A stretch of 64,000 bases of DNA from Saccharomycopsis crataegensis (GCF_037102585.1 NW_027043829.1:1674001-1738000), one strand, 5' to 3'. Counted from the first letter of the stretch, positions 41,625 to 52,507 are shown. Made by a program: numbers and translations. The notes: generated by a model not told the origin, from the sequence alone.

Positions 41625-43016
41625 ATGCCTCCAACTCCTAAACATTTCAACTACGTCGTCATTGGCGGTGGGTCCGGTGGTGTCGCTTCTTCTAGAAGAG
41701 CTGCTTCTTATGGTGCCAAAGTGCTTTTGGTCGAATCAAAGCGTATTGGCGGGACTTGTGTCAATGTCGGGTGTGTTCCAAAGAAAGTGATGTGGTATGC
41801 TAGCGATATGGCCCAACGTATTACTCAAGCAAGAGACTATGGTTTTGGTTTGGTCGAACCGGAATTCAGCAAGACTTTCAGTTGGGGGGCCTTCAAGGAG
41901 AAGCGTGATGCTTACGTGAAGAGATTGAACGGTATTTACGAAAGAAACTTGGCCAAAGAAGGGGTTGAGTTGTTATACGGGACTGCATCTTTCAACAAAT
42001 CCGGGAACGTCGAAGTCAAGACCCTTTCGAATGAAATCCAAGAATTCACCGCCGATAAGGTGTTGATCGCCACCGGTGGGAGAAGTGTTTGGCCAACGAA
42101 TATTCCTGGTTACGAATACGGTATTGACAGTGACAAATTCTTCGAATTGGAAACCCAACCAAAGAAGGTGGCCATTGTTGGTGCTGGGTACATTGGGATT
42201 GAATTTGCCGGTGTTTTCCAAGGATTGGGTTCCGAAACCCACTTGATCATTAGAGGGCAAACCGTGTTGAGAAAGTTTGACGAAATCATTCAGAACACGA
42301 TTACCGACCATTACATCAAGGAAGGTATCAATGTCCACAAATCCAGCAATGTCACCAAGGTTGAAAAATTGGAGTGTGGTCAATTGAAGGTTCACTTGGA
42401 CAATGGCGAACCGCTTGTTGTCGATACTTTGATTTGGACCATCGGTCGTAAATCTTTGATCGACATTCACCCAGAAAACATTGGGCTTAAATTGAATAAC
42501 CGCGAGCAAGTTGTTGTTGATGAATATCAAAACAGTAATGTCGCCAACGTTTTCTCCTTGGGGGATGTGGTTGGAAACGCCGAATTGACTCCAGTGGCCA
42601 TTGCTGCCGGTAGAAAATTGGCCAACAGATTATTTGGTCCTGAAATTTACAAGAATGATAAAATGGATTACACTAATATTCCATCGGTGATTTTCTCTCA
42701 CCCTGAAGCTGGGTCAATTGGTCTCACTGAAGCCGAAGCAATTGAAAAATACGGTGAAGAAAACGTCAAGGTTTACAAATCAAGATTCACCTCGATGTAT
42801 TACGCCATGCTGGAACACAAGTCTCCTACCGCTTATAAATTGGTGGTTGAAGGTAAGAATGAAAAAGTTGTGGGATTGCATATTGTTGGTGACAGCAGTG
42901 CCGAAATTTTGCAAGGTTTCGGGGTTGCCATCAAAATGGGTGCCACCAAGGCTGATTTCGATAGCTGTGTGGCGATTCACCCAACCAGTGCCGAAGAAAT
43001 TGTTACTCTTAGATAG
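41625..43016 (+). CDS. GLR1: Glutathione reductase
   Basis: This is a 463-residue class-I pyridine nucleotide-disulfide oxidoreductase. It has the FAD-binding GGGSGG at 14-19, the redox-active disulfide in GTCVNVGC (Cys45, Cys50), and the NADPH-binding [11 protein letters not shown] with [12 protein letters not shown] downstream. The second FAD block ends in VFSLGD, and the C-terminal [12 protein letters not shown] supplies the catalytic His-Glu of the partner subunit. It is an NADPH-dependent, cytosolic homodimer (and in some yeasts mitochondrial) that keeps glutathione reduced. The first ATG gives no obvious mitochondrial presequence, so this is the cytosolic form. The neighbours on the right (RPS6, RLM1) are the same as in budding yeast. 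Confidence 0.97.
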   Translation: MPPTPKHFNYVVIGGGSGGVASSRRAASYGAKVLLVESKRIGGTCVNVGCVPKKVMWYASDMAQRITQARDYGFGLVEPEFSKTFSWGAFKEKRDAYVKRLNGIYERNLAKEGVELLYGTASFNKSGNVEVKTLSNEIQEFTADKVLIATGGRSVWPTNIPGYEYGIDSDKFFELETQPKKVAIVGAGYIGIEFAGVFQGLGSETHLIIRGQTVLRKFDEIIQNTITDHYIKEGINVHKSSNVTKVEKLECGQLKVHLDNGEPLVVDTLIWTIGRKSLIDIHPENIGLKLNNREQVVVDEYQNSNVANVFSLGDVVGNAELTPVAIAAGRKLANRLFGPEIYKNDKMDYTNIPSVIFSHPEAGSIGLTEAEAIEKYGEENVKVYKSRFTSMYYAMLEHKSPTAYKLVVEGKNEKVVGLHIVGDSSAEILQGFGVAIKMGATKADFDSCVAIHPTSAEEIVTLR

Positions 43017-43383
43017 ATAAAAAAAAAAAAAAAAAAAAAGAAAAAGTCTATTCAATAATTATAAAGATGATGGATTGGTATATATTTGGAATGGATGTTT
43101 AGGCAATATTCATAAATGAAATTAACAGTAGGCAAAAACCTAACAGTAAGCAACATGCATTGTATTAAATTAATAAATACTAATCTTCAAACCTGCTAAT
43201 CAATAACATTAATCAACTTTGACTTTTCAACAACTCTTTCGCGTCTATCATCAAGAACGTCTCAGAAAGTACACTTAAAAGATTTTTTTTTTTTTTTACA
43301 AAATTACTAAAAAAGTTAAAAGAACCGTATAATAAAACAGAAAGGATTATTTATAAAGACATTGAGTATGAAAACAAAATTCC
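43017..43383. terminator. Convergent 3' region of GLR1 and RPS6
   Basis: It starts with A19 (43020-43039) right after the GLR1 stop codon, and includes TATATATTTGGAATGG and T15 near 43282-43297. No gene. Confidence 0.5.
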
Positions 43384-44657
43384 TTAGGCTTTAAGAGAGG
43401 AGGCTCTTCTCTTTCTGACTTCAGCTTGGTGAGCCTTCTTTTCGTGCAATCTCTTGGCCAACAATTGAGCGTATTCAGCAGCAGCTTCCTTTTGAGCTTC
43501 AGCGGCCTTGATCTTCAAAGCCTTCAAGTGACGCTTTCTTTGCAAAGTTTGTGGAGTAACCAAACGTTGAATCTTTGGAGCCTTGGTGTAAGTTCTACCG
43601 TTCTTACCAGTGACTTCTCTTCTGACAACGAATTGTCTGACATCGTCATCCTTGGTCAAACCGTAGAATTTTCTAATGTGGTTAGCTCTCTTTGGACCCA
43701 ATCTCTTTGGAACAGTAGCATCAGTCAAACCTTCAATGTCCTTGTCACCTTGCTTGACAACAACCAAAGCCAAAGCAGCCAAGTCTTGACCGACAATACA
43801 ACCTCTGACGGACTTTCTCTTTCTTTCACCATTTCTTCTTGGTCTGTAACAAGAGTGACCCTTAGCCAACAACAATTTAACTCTAGTAGCGTGCAAAACA
43901 CCTTGTTTCATTGGGAAACCTTGCTTGTCGTTACCACCAGTGATCTTGAAGACGTAACCAGCGAATTCATCGCCAACCAAGTCACCTTCAACTTCTTGAC
44001 CAATACGTTTTTCGTAGAATGGACGGAGACGGTGTTCGTCGTCAATTTCGATGACCTTTTGGGTACCGTTAGCTGGATAGGCAATGTTAAGCTATAAATA
44101 AAAGAATATTGTTAGTTGATCAAACCTTTTTGTACTTCACTAATAAAGATTTTAGAGATATCAAAATTTGGGGGATCTTCAAAATACTGAGAAGCTCTAG
44201 TAAAAGCTTTTTTTTCTTTTGATTATTCATGTATCGATTATTTCTCTTAAAATTATCATAATAAGGTATATGAATTTATTCTCTGTAATGATGGAATGTT
44301 TGTAATGATGATGATGATGGAAAAAAAAAAAACTTCTTTATTAAAAAAAAAATAAAAAAGCTTTTACGATAATTTGTAGTCATAAATTTTTGAACCCATT
44401 TATCAATATAGTGGTACTCATTCATTGATGAAATTATTTGGCTATTGATTGTCTTGAATTGGAATAGTTCTTGGTTTGAATTATGATAATTTTCCATTAC
44501 TGATTCTGATAATTTTTTTGATTGATACTTTTTCGTGCACTGGTAGTTCTTTTGATCTCACAATCCATTCCTCAAATCCCTTTTTATCTCTAGATACCAT
44601 TTGATATTTTCTGTATTCTTAAATCTTCATTATAGAGGGGTTTTCACATACCTTCAT
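43384..44657 (-). CDS. RPS6: Ribosomal protein eS6 (Rps6), one intron
   Basis: Exon 1 is only ATGAAG (44652-44657), exon 2 is 43384-44091, and the product is 237 residues (236 in yeast). The spliced N-terminus reads [20 protein letters not shown] and the C-terminus [10 protein letters not shown]. The split after codon 2 is exactly where the budding-yeast RPS6 genes are split. eS6 is a 40S subunit protein, and the two serines near the end (233-234) match the TORC1-responsive phosphorylation sites known in yeast. Codon choice is strongly biased. The promoter carries CACGTG and CCCTA-type motifs (see separate entry). It is convergent with GLR1 and co-directional with RLM1. Confidence 0.97.
44092..44651 (-). 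other. RPS6 intron, 560 nt
   Basis: Read on the minus strand: donor GTATGT directly after ATGAAG, branch site AACTAAC (complement of 44111-44117) and acceptor TATAG at 44092-44096. A perfect 14-bp inverted repeat lies inside (44200-44213 and 44354-44367). A 73-codon frame within it (44276-44497) is not convincing as a gene, and I saw no box C/D snoRNA pair. Confidence 0.93.
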
Positions 44658-44825
44658 GATGGCCGTTATACAATTATCTAACCTTGGATGGAGTATATAG
44701 TCAATATTCCAAAAGACTACAAGAATTCAATTTTCACTACAAAGAAAAAAACCAAAGCGGTACAGCGTACCGTGAGAGCGTGAGGTGTGGGTGAGCGCTG
44801 GAAAAGAAAAAAAAACGAATTACGC

Positions 44826-44866
44826 ATCACGTGATGTAATTTCCCTAAGTCACCGTGTAGCCCTAG
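44826..44866 (-). promoter_or_regulatory. RPS6 promoter: Cbf1-like E-box and Tbf1-like CCCTA motifs
   Basis: The palindrome ATCACGTGAT is at 44826-44835, TTCCCTAA at 44841-44848 and AGCCCTAG at 44859-44866, about 170-210 bp upstream of the RPS6 ATG. In Candida-type yeasts ribosomal-protein genes are known to be driven by Tbf1 and Cbf1 instead of Rap1. The two motif types together here fit that scheme; which proteins bind is inference. Confidence 0.6.
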
Positions 44867-44983
44867 AGAGCATGTGATACATATGCGCGCCCTATATTGG
44901 TCGACGCCTGTCAAAAAAAAAAAAAATCCATCGCGGCGGGACGTTGGGAAATAATGCATATACGTGAAACTTTATATATTATC

Positions 44984-45018
<35 letters not shown>

Positions 45019-45779
45019 AAAACATTGTTTCAAAGTAGGGCTCCAGCCAATAAGTCTCTGTATTTTTATTATTGAGCGTTTTTCCTCTTGGTTGTTTACG
45101 ATCAAAAAAAATAAAAAAAAAAAAAGAGAATTGCCGATGATTCAAATGAGTTAGTCTAGTTTCCATCTATTAGAAATCGTGGAGGGTTTGATGATAATAA
45201 TATATCCGACTTCCTCAAACTATCGATGATGCTTTGGTGACGTTTAATGGAAAGGTCGTTTTCTGGAAAACTTGTGGTGGGGAGGTGGGTGTTAAGAGGT
45301 ATTGGCCAGAACATGCAACCGCAAGAACTGATAACCAATTTAATTGATAATTATAATCAATTAATTCCCTTATGTTTTTCGGAATCGAAAATATATACCC
45401 GAAAGTAATAGAATACGTCGAACTTACAGAACGCCGTGGATATAATAAATGACTATAAAAATAATTAAACATTTTCGATACAAAAATCTAATGGAAAAGA
45501 GCTACTAAACATTCAACAAGAAACTGAAAGGACGAATATGTTACATGGGACGGCAAGAGTGAAATGGAAATCAAAATATCAGCAAATACTCCTCCCTCAA
45601 AAAAAAAAACAAAAAAAAAAAAAAATGAGAAAATGAACCAAAAAGTCATTCAAAAAATGAAATATTGTCGACCGAGAGAAAGGAGAAGAAGTTGATAATG
45701 TAAATAATCGACAAGGACTTGAGCCATTGATTGGTGAAGAATGGGGAAAAAAAAAAAAAAAGAAAAATGCAAAATTAAA
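44867..45779. other. Intergenic between RPS6 and RLM1
   Basis: It has a (GT)16 microsatellite at 44985-45016, A-tracts at 44914-44926, 45107-45124, 45600-45625 and 45748-45763, and no gene-like frame or tRNA. The last 200-300 bp is the 3' flank of RLM1. Confidence 0.55.
44985..45016. repeat. (GT)16 microsatellite
   Basis: An uninterrupted GT dinucleotide run upstream of RPS6. Confidence 0.95.
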
Positions 45780-46874
45780 CTAGGAGCTATTTTCCCTTTT
45801 CTTGTACTCAGGGTCCTTCAATCTCCTAAAAGCTCCGTTAGAATTATTGAAAACCGGACTTGGAAGCTCATCTCTGATCGAGCCATTAGGATTATTCAAA
45901 CTATGTTTACTCAAACTACTGTCACTCGAGCTTTTTGTATTGCTTGGTGGAGGCGGTAAGGTTATACCTATGGTCCTGATGGGCGTATTCCCGCTGCTCC
46001 CGCTTTCGTTCCATTCACCATAGTAGTTTGAAGGTGATGGGAAGAATTCATTCATATATTTCAGAGCAGGTTCATTCATGAACTTCGAAGTCCCCATTGG
46101 TAACCCACTGACCGGAGTCTGCTCCCCATTACCAGATGAGAAAAGGAAAGGGCGGATACTGGACGATAATAATCCGCTCGTACTTGGAAGATTATTAGTG
46201 GTCAATCGTGGAGGGTTTTTCCCCTCCCCTGATTTATCTTTGGTAATCGACCCTGGGATTGTGAATTGGAATAGCGCGCTCGGCAAAGATGCAGATACTG
46301 GGGTTGATTTATTGTTATCGCTACCATTTAACAGAGTAGTATTCGGTGAATCTTTGTCTCTTGAAGATGGAGGGAACTTGATCCCGGCACTGGTGACACC
46401 GGCACTCTCATTAGACCCGGCGAGGCCACCAACTTCACTATTTTCTTTCTTTGGTTTGAAAGAGTCGTTTTCTTCGGGGATTCGCACACGAAGAACTGGT
46501 CTTGATGAATTGCTGATTTGTCTTGGAGTATGTGTAAACGCTGGGCTCGAGGCAGCGCTGTAAGGGATATTTGAATTGACACTAACCGTCGATTGATGCT
46601 GCTTATATGACAAACTCTCTTTATCTTCTTCTTTTACTCCTGGAGTGCCGGTGGAATTATCAATTGATTTAGCAGTCGATATGATTGGAGAACTTCTGAG
46701 ATTGTTGACACTACTTCCTATTGAGCTCGGTTTAGAGTTGTCATTAATGTTGCTATTAAATGGGAGAGGATTTGTACTAGAGGTGGAAGGCGGTACTGTG
46801 TTTATTGGAGGAAGTTTTTGGTTAGGAGGGAACACAAAATTGGAAGAGAATATTGGTTTATGGATCGGGGCATT

Positions 46875-46909
<35 letters not shown>

Positions 46910-47216
46910 TTATATTGTTTGTACCATTAAAAGAATTTCCTTGAGAATCTTCATACTGGCTTAATTTCGAAGAAACAAACGGGATTTTATGGTAAGAGTT
47001 TACCAGGGTGCCTGCAAAGGGAAGAGTTTGCGGAGGACTGAATTGTGGTAGGGGATTATTATTAGTATTAATATAGCTGATGGGCTGTGCACGGACATAG
47101 TTATAATTATCGGAGATACTTGATTGATTAGAAATTGAATGACCATTGACGGCGCCAACCATGGGGTTATTTGGAAAATCTCTTGAACGATTATTTGGTT
47201 TTAACCGTTTGATATA

Positions 47217-47250
<34 letters not shown>

Positions 47251-47747
47251 ATGTTATTAATATTATTATTATTTGAGGGATAATTGTTGGTAGGATATTT
47301 TGGAATTTGATCATTAAATTTAGCTAGGCCTCCACCTATAGTTGAGTTGCTGATATCTGAAATACCTCGTTTATGCTTCAACTCGATGTCTTCTGACCCG
47401 CTTTCATCTTCTGCTATCGAATCAGTGGCGGAGAAAGTGGTGGCAGTGCTAAGGTATCGCTTGTGGTCGGATTTACCACCATTATTGTAATCCAAATTCG
47501 ATAAGCCCTTATTTTTAGGAACTTTTCCCCTGTTTTTATAACTATTGAGCAATTTGTTAATGTTGCACGAACAAAACTCATGATGATCGTCATTATTGTC
47601 GTCGAGGATGATGACTGCAATGTCCACTTTACACAAGATCGCCAATTCATGAGCTTTCTTGAATAAACCTGCCTTTCTTTTTACAAAAGTAATGGATCGG
47701 TTACGTTCATCCTCTATCGGCTGGATTTCAATCTTTCTTCTACCCAT
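45780..47747 (-). CDS. RLM1: Rlm1, MEF2-type MADS-box transcription factor
   Basis: The protein has 655 residues. The first 60 or so form the MADS box (GRRKIEIQPIEDERNRSITF, then KRKAGLFKKAHELAILCKVDIAVIILDD), of MEF2 type and nearly identical to Rlm1 and Smp1. The remainder is Asn/Ser/Pro-rich and disordered, with several poly-Asn tracts encoded by (AAT)n, for example 46876-46906. Rlm1 is the nuclear end of the cell-wall integrity pathway: Slt2/Mpk1 phosphorylates it and it turns on wall genes. Rlm1 is preferred over Smp1 because the order GLR1-RPS6-RLM1 matches YPL091W-YPL090C-YPL089C. The start is the ATG of MGRRK, as expected for this family. Confidence 0.92.
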
Positions 47748-48041
47748 TATTTCAATCTTTCAATCTTTCAATCTTTCTTTCTTTCTTTCTTTCGTCGTTC
47801 AGGTCGGTGTGTTGGCAAGCGAAAATAAATATGTGAAAAAAAAAAGGCAACTTGAATCGCTGGGTGGTTTTTTTTTTTTAATATTGTTGTGAATGTGTAG
47901 TGATGATACTATATGGCATGAATCGATGGATAATAATTATAATAATGATGGATATCTTGGTTCAGGACCACGCAGTCAAGGGGGAGGAGGGTACACAGAA
48001 AAAAAAAAAAAAAAGTACTGAGACAATTAGTTGGCAGCGTT

Positions 48042-48080
48042 GATAGATAGATAGATAAATAGATAGATAGACAGATAGAT
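48042..48080. repeat. (GATA)n microsatellite, imperfect
   Basis: About nine GATA units with two single-base variants, upstream of RLM1. Confidence 0.93.
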
Positions 48081-48378
48081 GGGTGGTGGATTGCAATGCG
48101 GACAACCAGAATGTGAAGTATGTGTGGGGTGGGTGTTGCAGGAAGCTGGAACAATCGACAAACAGTAGATGGGTGAATAAGATAGGAAACGTTTGATGGT
48201 TACCGTTGTTCTAAAAAAAGAAGTGGTTTTTTTTTCTATATTTAGTTTTCTCCCGGGCAATTTTTTTTTTCTTTTGCTCTTTCTCTCTTTCACGTGAGTG
48301 TCACGCACTCTCTTGTAGATTGCCAGTTGTGGTTGTTGTGGTTGTGGTTTTTGTTGTGGTTGTCACCAAGAATAATTG

Positions 48379-48411
<33 letters not shown>

Positions 48412-48611
48412 GATGTCTGCCATTCTTTCCTGTTGGCTGCCATTAGGAAACCTCGGACCCTCTTTCTTTTAAAACATCATGATTATACCCTGCTTCTCTC
48501 ACCACGATGGATAATGTAGATACCAGTCCCACGGGAATGCTCCCCCCCTTGCCCCCCAGATCCTCTATTCCTACAATAATGTCGATCAATGGTTGTGTCG
48601 GTCCATCCATC

Positions 48612-48614
<3 letters not shown>

Positions 48615-48653
<39 letters not shown>
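48615..48653. repeat. (AC)19 microsatellite
   Basis: Uninterrupted AC repeat upstream of RLM1. Confidence 0.95.
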
Positions 48654-48656
<3 letters not shown>

Positions 48657-49352
48657 AATAATCACCCGTTCCTTTCCCCAACAATCACTCATAGGCCAAC
48701 GCACAAGCGGTGGTGCTTTTGTTATGTGCGTGAACTAGTAGTGCTTTTCGTATGTATATATATACATATTGCCTCCTCCCCCTTTGGATTGATATTACAT
48801 CCCATAATAAGCATTTCAACAACGCTTTATTGTATTCTGCTTATCATTACCGTCACTATAATATCATTCTAAGTGACCTTTCGTTTCCGAAAAAGCCTCT
48901 TTCACGTGACTATGAATACTCTTCGGCTATAGCTGTTAAGCCTGATTGTTACTACTGCATAAATAATACCCACCAATAGTAAAATCTTCCCAATAATAAT
49001 GATGTTATTTGAGTCACGCTATAAATAATAATAATGATGATGATAGTGACAGTCTTCCTTTCGGGATAACCATTAAGCAAAAAAAAAAAAAAAAAAGATC
49101 AACTGAAGGTCTTGTAGATAATAATAGGAGTCCTCAAATGCAATCAAGCTGACGTATTTCTCAGTCTTTCATGCAGGGGAATCTGGGGGAATCATATTTA
49201 TAACTTTCATTTTTTTTTTTTGTTTTTTTTTTTTTTTTTTCAGAAGAGGAGGAGAAGCAAGAGATACTACATTAGTGAAAAATATTCCATTTCCTTTTCA
49301 ATTAATTGTCCTGTCATACTGAAAACTATACATTTTTTTTTTTTTTTTTTTT

Positions 49353-52300
49353 TTACACAATTCTGCTCACCAAATCATAAAGTTCATCATCACCGAGACT
49401 TCTAACACTCAAGAACTTTCTCAACTTTGTGAAGTCCTGGGCATTTCTGAAACTTTGAAACTCTTCCCTGTAGTTACCATTGGCGACTGTAGAGCTCACA
49501 AAGTGTGAAAAATTGCGTTGGTTAACCATCAAGACATTGCAACAATCAACAATGTTCATCAAGAAAAATTGCTGCGAAATGTTTTCATAATCACGATAGT
49601 TGATTGCCTCAGCAAATTGCCCGCTCTCAGTATCCAATTTACTTATCTTCTTCAACATCATCAAAAAGTCAAACTTCAAATTAATGATCCCTTGCAAACT
49701 GAATTTGTTGATTTTGATAATGTATGAGTGGAAATAATATTTCACATTATCCAATAATTGGAACTCCACTATTTTATAATCGCTCAAAGTATTCAAGTAA
49801 TTTGGTCCAAAACATCTTCTTAAAAACCTCAATTGATTAATGAGAATATTTAGTGGTTTCTCCAACTCTTTGGTAATTGTTAACTTCAACATTTCATTGC
49901 CTGGTAATCGGAAACCATAACTAATAAAGTCCTCAAAAGTCTCGATATTTTGGAAAGTCAATTTGGAAAGCTCGTTCTCGCCCGCATTGGCAGAAGCCCC
50001 CACAGGAATATCCAATTCATCTTTCAATTCATCATCGAATCCCCAACCATCCGCATCATCAGTAATATCGTCATCATCATTATCGCCACCCCCCGTCGTA
50101 TCTATACCTTGCCAATATGCAGATAAATTCAAAAAATTGTTCAAATAAATCTTTAAACTTTTTTTGAGGAAATTATTTAACGTGACTAAAATTTCATCAA
50201 TCATTTTATCAAACTTGGCAACTTTACATCTAAAAATTGATCTATCATTGGTAGTTTCTGTCATGGAAATAATCTCGTAAAGTTCACGATCATTCAATTC
50301 TAATTCTTTGAGTAACATCTGGAAATTCCCATTTTTTTCATTGGTACGTAGGTTTTGGTTTAAATAGTCGTACATCTTGATGAACTCCACATGCTGGTCG
50401 TACGATTGCAATTTTATAATCACATACTTTATAGAACAATAGATTTTGCTCAATACTCTGATTTCGTTCAAGATATCCCCATCTTCTTCATTTTTCTTGA
50501 CCACTGTTTTACCATTTTCTTTAACTGGATTACCAAATGTTTTAACCGATTCAGAAATCAAATTATTAAGATAATTGTTGGCCCCGCTGTTGTTATTGAT
50601 GACTTTGGAATTTCTTAATAGTTTCAGGAATTTCTCATGATACATGTCCAAGATCTTGAAAATTAATTGTTTGAGTAACTTGACCTTCAAGATCATTGGA
50701 ATTCTCAAGTTCATAATATTGAACTCGATCAAATTTTTGATCAAGTTCAAAAAACTCACAGAAATCTTTGTCGGCTTCAAATAATTGGCCTTAACAATGT
50801 TGAAATCGATAGAGAAGATCTCTTCGGACATTAGACTCTCTTCATTGACCGGCAATACTTCTCTCTTTGAAATATCACTCTTTTGTGCCGAATGTTTTGT
50901 GACCCCCATTCCTAAGCTTGCCGGGAATTTGTCATTGAAAGTTTTCATAAGATGGTTCGATTCTAGGCGAATCCAATTCTGCCAATTATTATTGTGGATC
51001 AAAATCTCGATAATCAAATTCGAATCTTGTTCCTCGTAATAAAATAGTTCAAAGATTTTCGATTGGTATTTGTTCAATTGGTAGAGCAAGTTACTAAACA
51101 ATCTAGAATTGCTTGAATTACTAAAATAAACATGATTATTGGCCTTGACATCATTAATGAACTTGATTTTTAAAAACTTATTAAGCACTTTTGTAACTTC
51201 GATTGGCATTGATCGCTGTTGGTCAATTAGCTCGACATCCAAGGATTTTGTGATTTCTGAAAGTTTGTCATTGTCGGTTTTGAAGCCATTGTTAAAATAT
51301 TCTGACATCTTGACAAGAAATGAATCATTGTCCAAATAATTTAGGAAATATTCAATCGCCAATTCTGGTTGGTTTAATTTGTTTGTCAAACTTTTTTGGT
51401 AAAAATGGAAAATAAACTTTGTGATAATCGGTTGTAAAATGATTTCGATGGCCCAAATTTCGCTGGGCTGCTGTTTAATTTCTAATAATTGTTTCAAATT
51501 ATTGCTTCCGTTGTCCTGAGAGTTCTGGTTTAAATGATTAGAAATCAAGTAAAGGTTCTGTAATGCATTAAAGTTTCGGCAGCAGTTGATAATATCTTCT
51601 AGCAAACTTGTATTGACCACAATAGCTTCTGTCCAATCAGAATCTTCAATGAGTTTCTTCAATAACTTGATGAATATTCCTTTCACTTTTAACACTTTTT
51701 CATTGAGCTTGCCAACCATCAAATCTATTAATTGGTTCTGTTTTGTAGTATCGATATCCTGATTCTTGATCTTCTGCGTGAGACCAACTATTTTGATTAA
51801 TAACTGTGTCAATACATTAATATCTGATTCAAAGAAGAAACTGCGGTTGAATTGATCGTTCTCATTGATTTCAACGTTAATGATCTCATCGACCAAAGTA
51901 TTGCATTCCGCCAAATGGTCCTTGTACTCTACCAATTCAATCTTGTCATTAACAAAATCAATAAGACGAGATTCCGTCAATAAAGCATTGTTGGAGTCTC
52001 TAATGTCCTTTAATGTATATGAGGAGTCCGTAGACTTTATTTGTTGAATAAGATCAATGATTCGTGAACTGTCATTATTAGGCAAAATGTTGTTCAAATC
52101 GTCATTATTTATCGGGGTGTGGTTTGCTTGGTTTTGTAGTTGGGATATTTTGTCATCGATGTTTAGATCATCGATGTTGGTAAACCATTCGTTCAACAAT
52201 TCCATTATTACGTTAGTAGGGCTCTGTTTAGTGGCGGTGGAAAGTTGGTTTCTTTGGATGATCTGGTGGTTTTTTCTGTCTTCGCATTCTCTCTTGAACT

Positions 52301-52406
52301 CTTCGTTACCCTGTCCACCGGCACTTGGTAAACCACCAAGTCTTTTAGCACAATTGTTTCTTTGGTATTGGGTGGGAATATTTTCCAGGAGGGTCAGGAG
52401 AGTCAT
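49353..52406 (-). CDS. Vesicle-tethering complex subunit, probably COG4-like
   Basis: This large helical protein has 1,017 residues from the first ATG, or 950 from the ATG at 52203-52205 (MELLNEWF), which may be the true start. The C-terminus resembles Cog4: KFSLQGIINLKFDFLMML (compare FNxLGGLQFDKxLR) and a final LRKFLSVRSLGDDELYDLV (compare VRxVLxLRxDF...I..L). Cog4 belongs to the eight-subunit COG complex that tethers retrograde vesicles at the Golgi. Near residue 780 there is an acidic stretch with DADGWGFDDELKDELD; acidic segments with Trp are known in Dsl1/ZW10, so Dsl1 is the main alternative. The gene is surely real; the family assignment is moderate. It is divergent from NNF1. Confidence 0.5.
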   Translation of the reverse strand: MTLLTLLENIPTQYQRNNCAKRLGGLPSAGGQGNEEFKRECEDRKNHQIIQRNQLSTATKQSPTNVIMELLNEWFTNIDDLNIDDKISQLQNQANHTPINNDDLNNILPNNDSSRIIDLIQQIKSTDSSYTLKDIRDSNNALLTESRLIDFVNDKIELVEYKDHLAECNTLVDEIINVEINENDQFNRSFFFESDINVLTQLLIKIVGLTQKIKNQDIDTTKQNQLIDLMVGKLNEKVLKVKGIFIKLLKKLIEDSDWTEAIVVNTSLLEDIINCCRNFNALQNLYLISNHLNQNSQDNGSNNLKQLLEIKQQPSEIWAIEIILQPIITKFIFHFYQKSLTNKLNQPELAIEYFLNYLDNDSFLVKMSEYFNNGFKTDNDKLSEITKSLDVELIDQQRSMPIEVTKVLNKFLKIKFINDVKANNHVYFSNSSNSRLFSNLLYQLNKYQSKIFELFYYEEQDSNLIIEILIHNNNWQNWIRLESNHLMKTFNDKFPASLGMGVTKHSAQKSDISKREVLPVNEESLMSEEIFSIDFNIVKANYLKPTKISVSFLNLIKNLIEFNIMNLRIPMILKVKLLKQLIFKILDMYHEKFLKLLRNSKVINNNSGANNYLNNLISESVKTFGNPVKENGKTVVKKNEEDGDILNEIRVLSKIYCSIKYVIIKLQSYDQHVEFIKMYDYLNQNLRTNEKNGNFQMLLKELELNDRELYEIISMTETTNDRSIFRCKVAKFDKMIDEILVTLNNFLKKSLKIYLNNFLNLSAYWQGIDTTGGGDNDDDDITDDADGWGFDDELKDELDIPVGASANAGENELSKLTFQNIETFEDFISYGFRLPGNEMLKLTITKELEKPLNILINQLRFLRRCFGPNYLNTLSDYKIVEFQLLDNVKYYFHSYIIKINKFSLQGIINLKFDFLMMLKKISKLDTESGQFAEAINYRDYENISQQFFLMNIVDCCNVLMVNQRNFSHFVSSTVANGNYREEFQSFRNAQDFTKLRKFLSVRSLGDDELYDLVSRIV

Positions 52407-52482
52407 TAGTTTACTGAGATATTCTTAAAGTCATTGTGTGGGTTTCTCAGTGCTCATATTCTCTATGATATATCATCATATT

Positions 52483-52507
52483 GGTGGTGGTGGTGGTGGT
52501 GGTGGTG
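52483..52507. repeat. (GGT)8 microsatellite in the COG4-like/NNF1 promoter
   Basis: Trinucleotide run between divergent start codons, followed by an A-rich, (CAA)n-bearing stretch up to the NNF1 ATG. Confidence 0.93.

Larger units (their letters stand above)
47748..49352. promoter_or_regulatory. Microsatellite-rich 1.6-kb region upstream of RLM1
   Basis: Next to RLM1 are three TTTCAATC-like repeats and (TTTC)n at 47752-47793. Further on are (GATA)n at 48042-48080, CACGTG at 48291-48296, (TTG)n at 48380-48412, (AC)19 at 48615-48653, CACGTG at 48903-48908, and T tracts at 49211-49240 and 49333-49354. A 121-codon frame (48507-48872) runs through the AC repeat and is not credible. No tRNA found. 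Confidence 0.55.

Noticed and set aside
41973-42530. 185-codon frame antisense to GLR1
   Set aside because: GLR1 on the plus strand is unmistakable; the antisense frame is a codon-bias shadow.
43426-44097. 223-codon frame antisense to RPS6
   Set aside because: It mirrors the biased codon use of RPS6 exon 2 and stops at the intron boundary region; the sense strand is a well-known ribosomal protein.
46078-46563. 161-codon plus-strand frame within RLM1
   Set aside because: It lies opposite the Ser/Pro/Asn-rich region of RLM1 and has no independent features.
48433-48682. TGTTGG...CCAACA pair spanning 250 bp, tested as an LTR
   Set aside because: It encloses microsatellites and promoter sequence, lacks flanking duplications, and shows how easily such ends arise by chance.
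48507-48872. 121-codon frame through the (AC)n repeat
   Set aside because: It encodes a His-Thr run from the microsatellite and lacks any other support.
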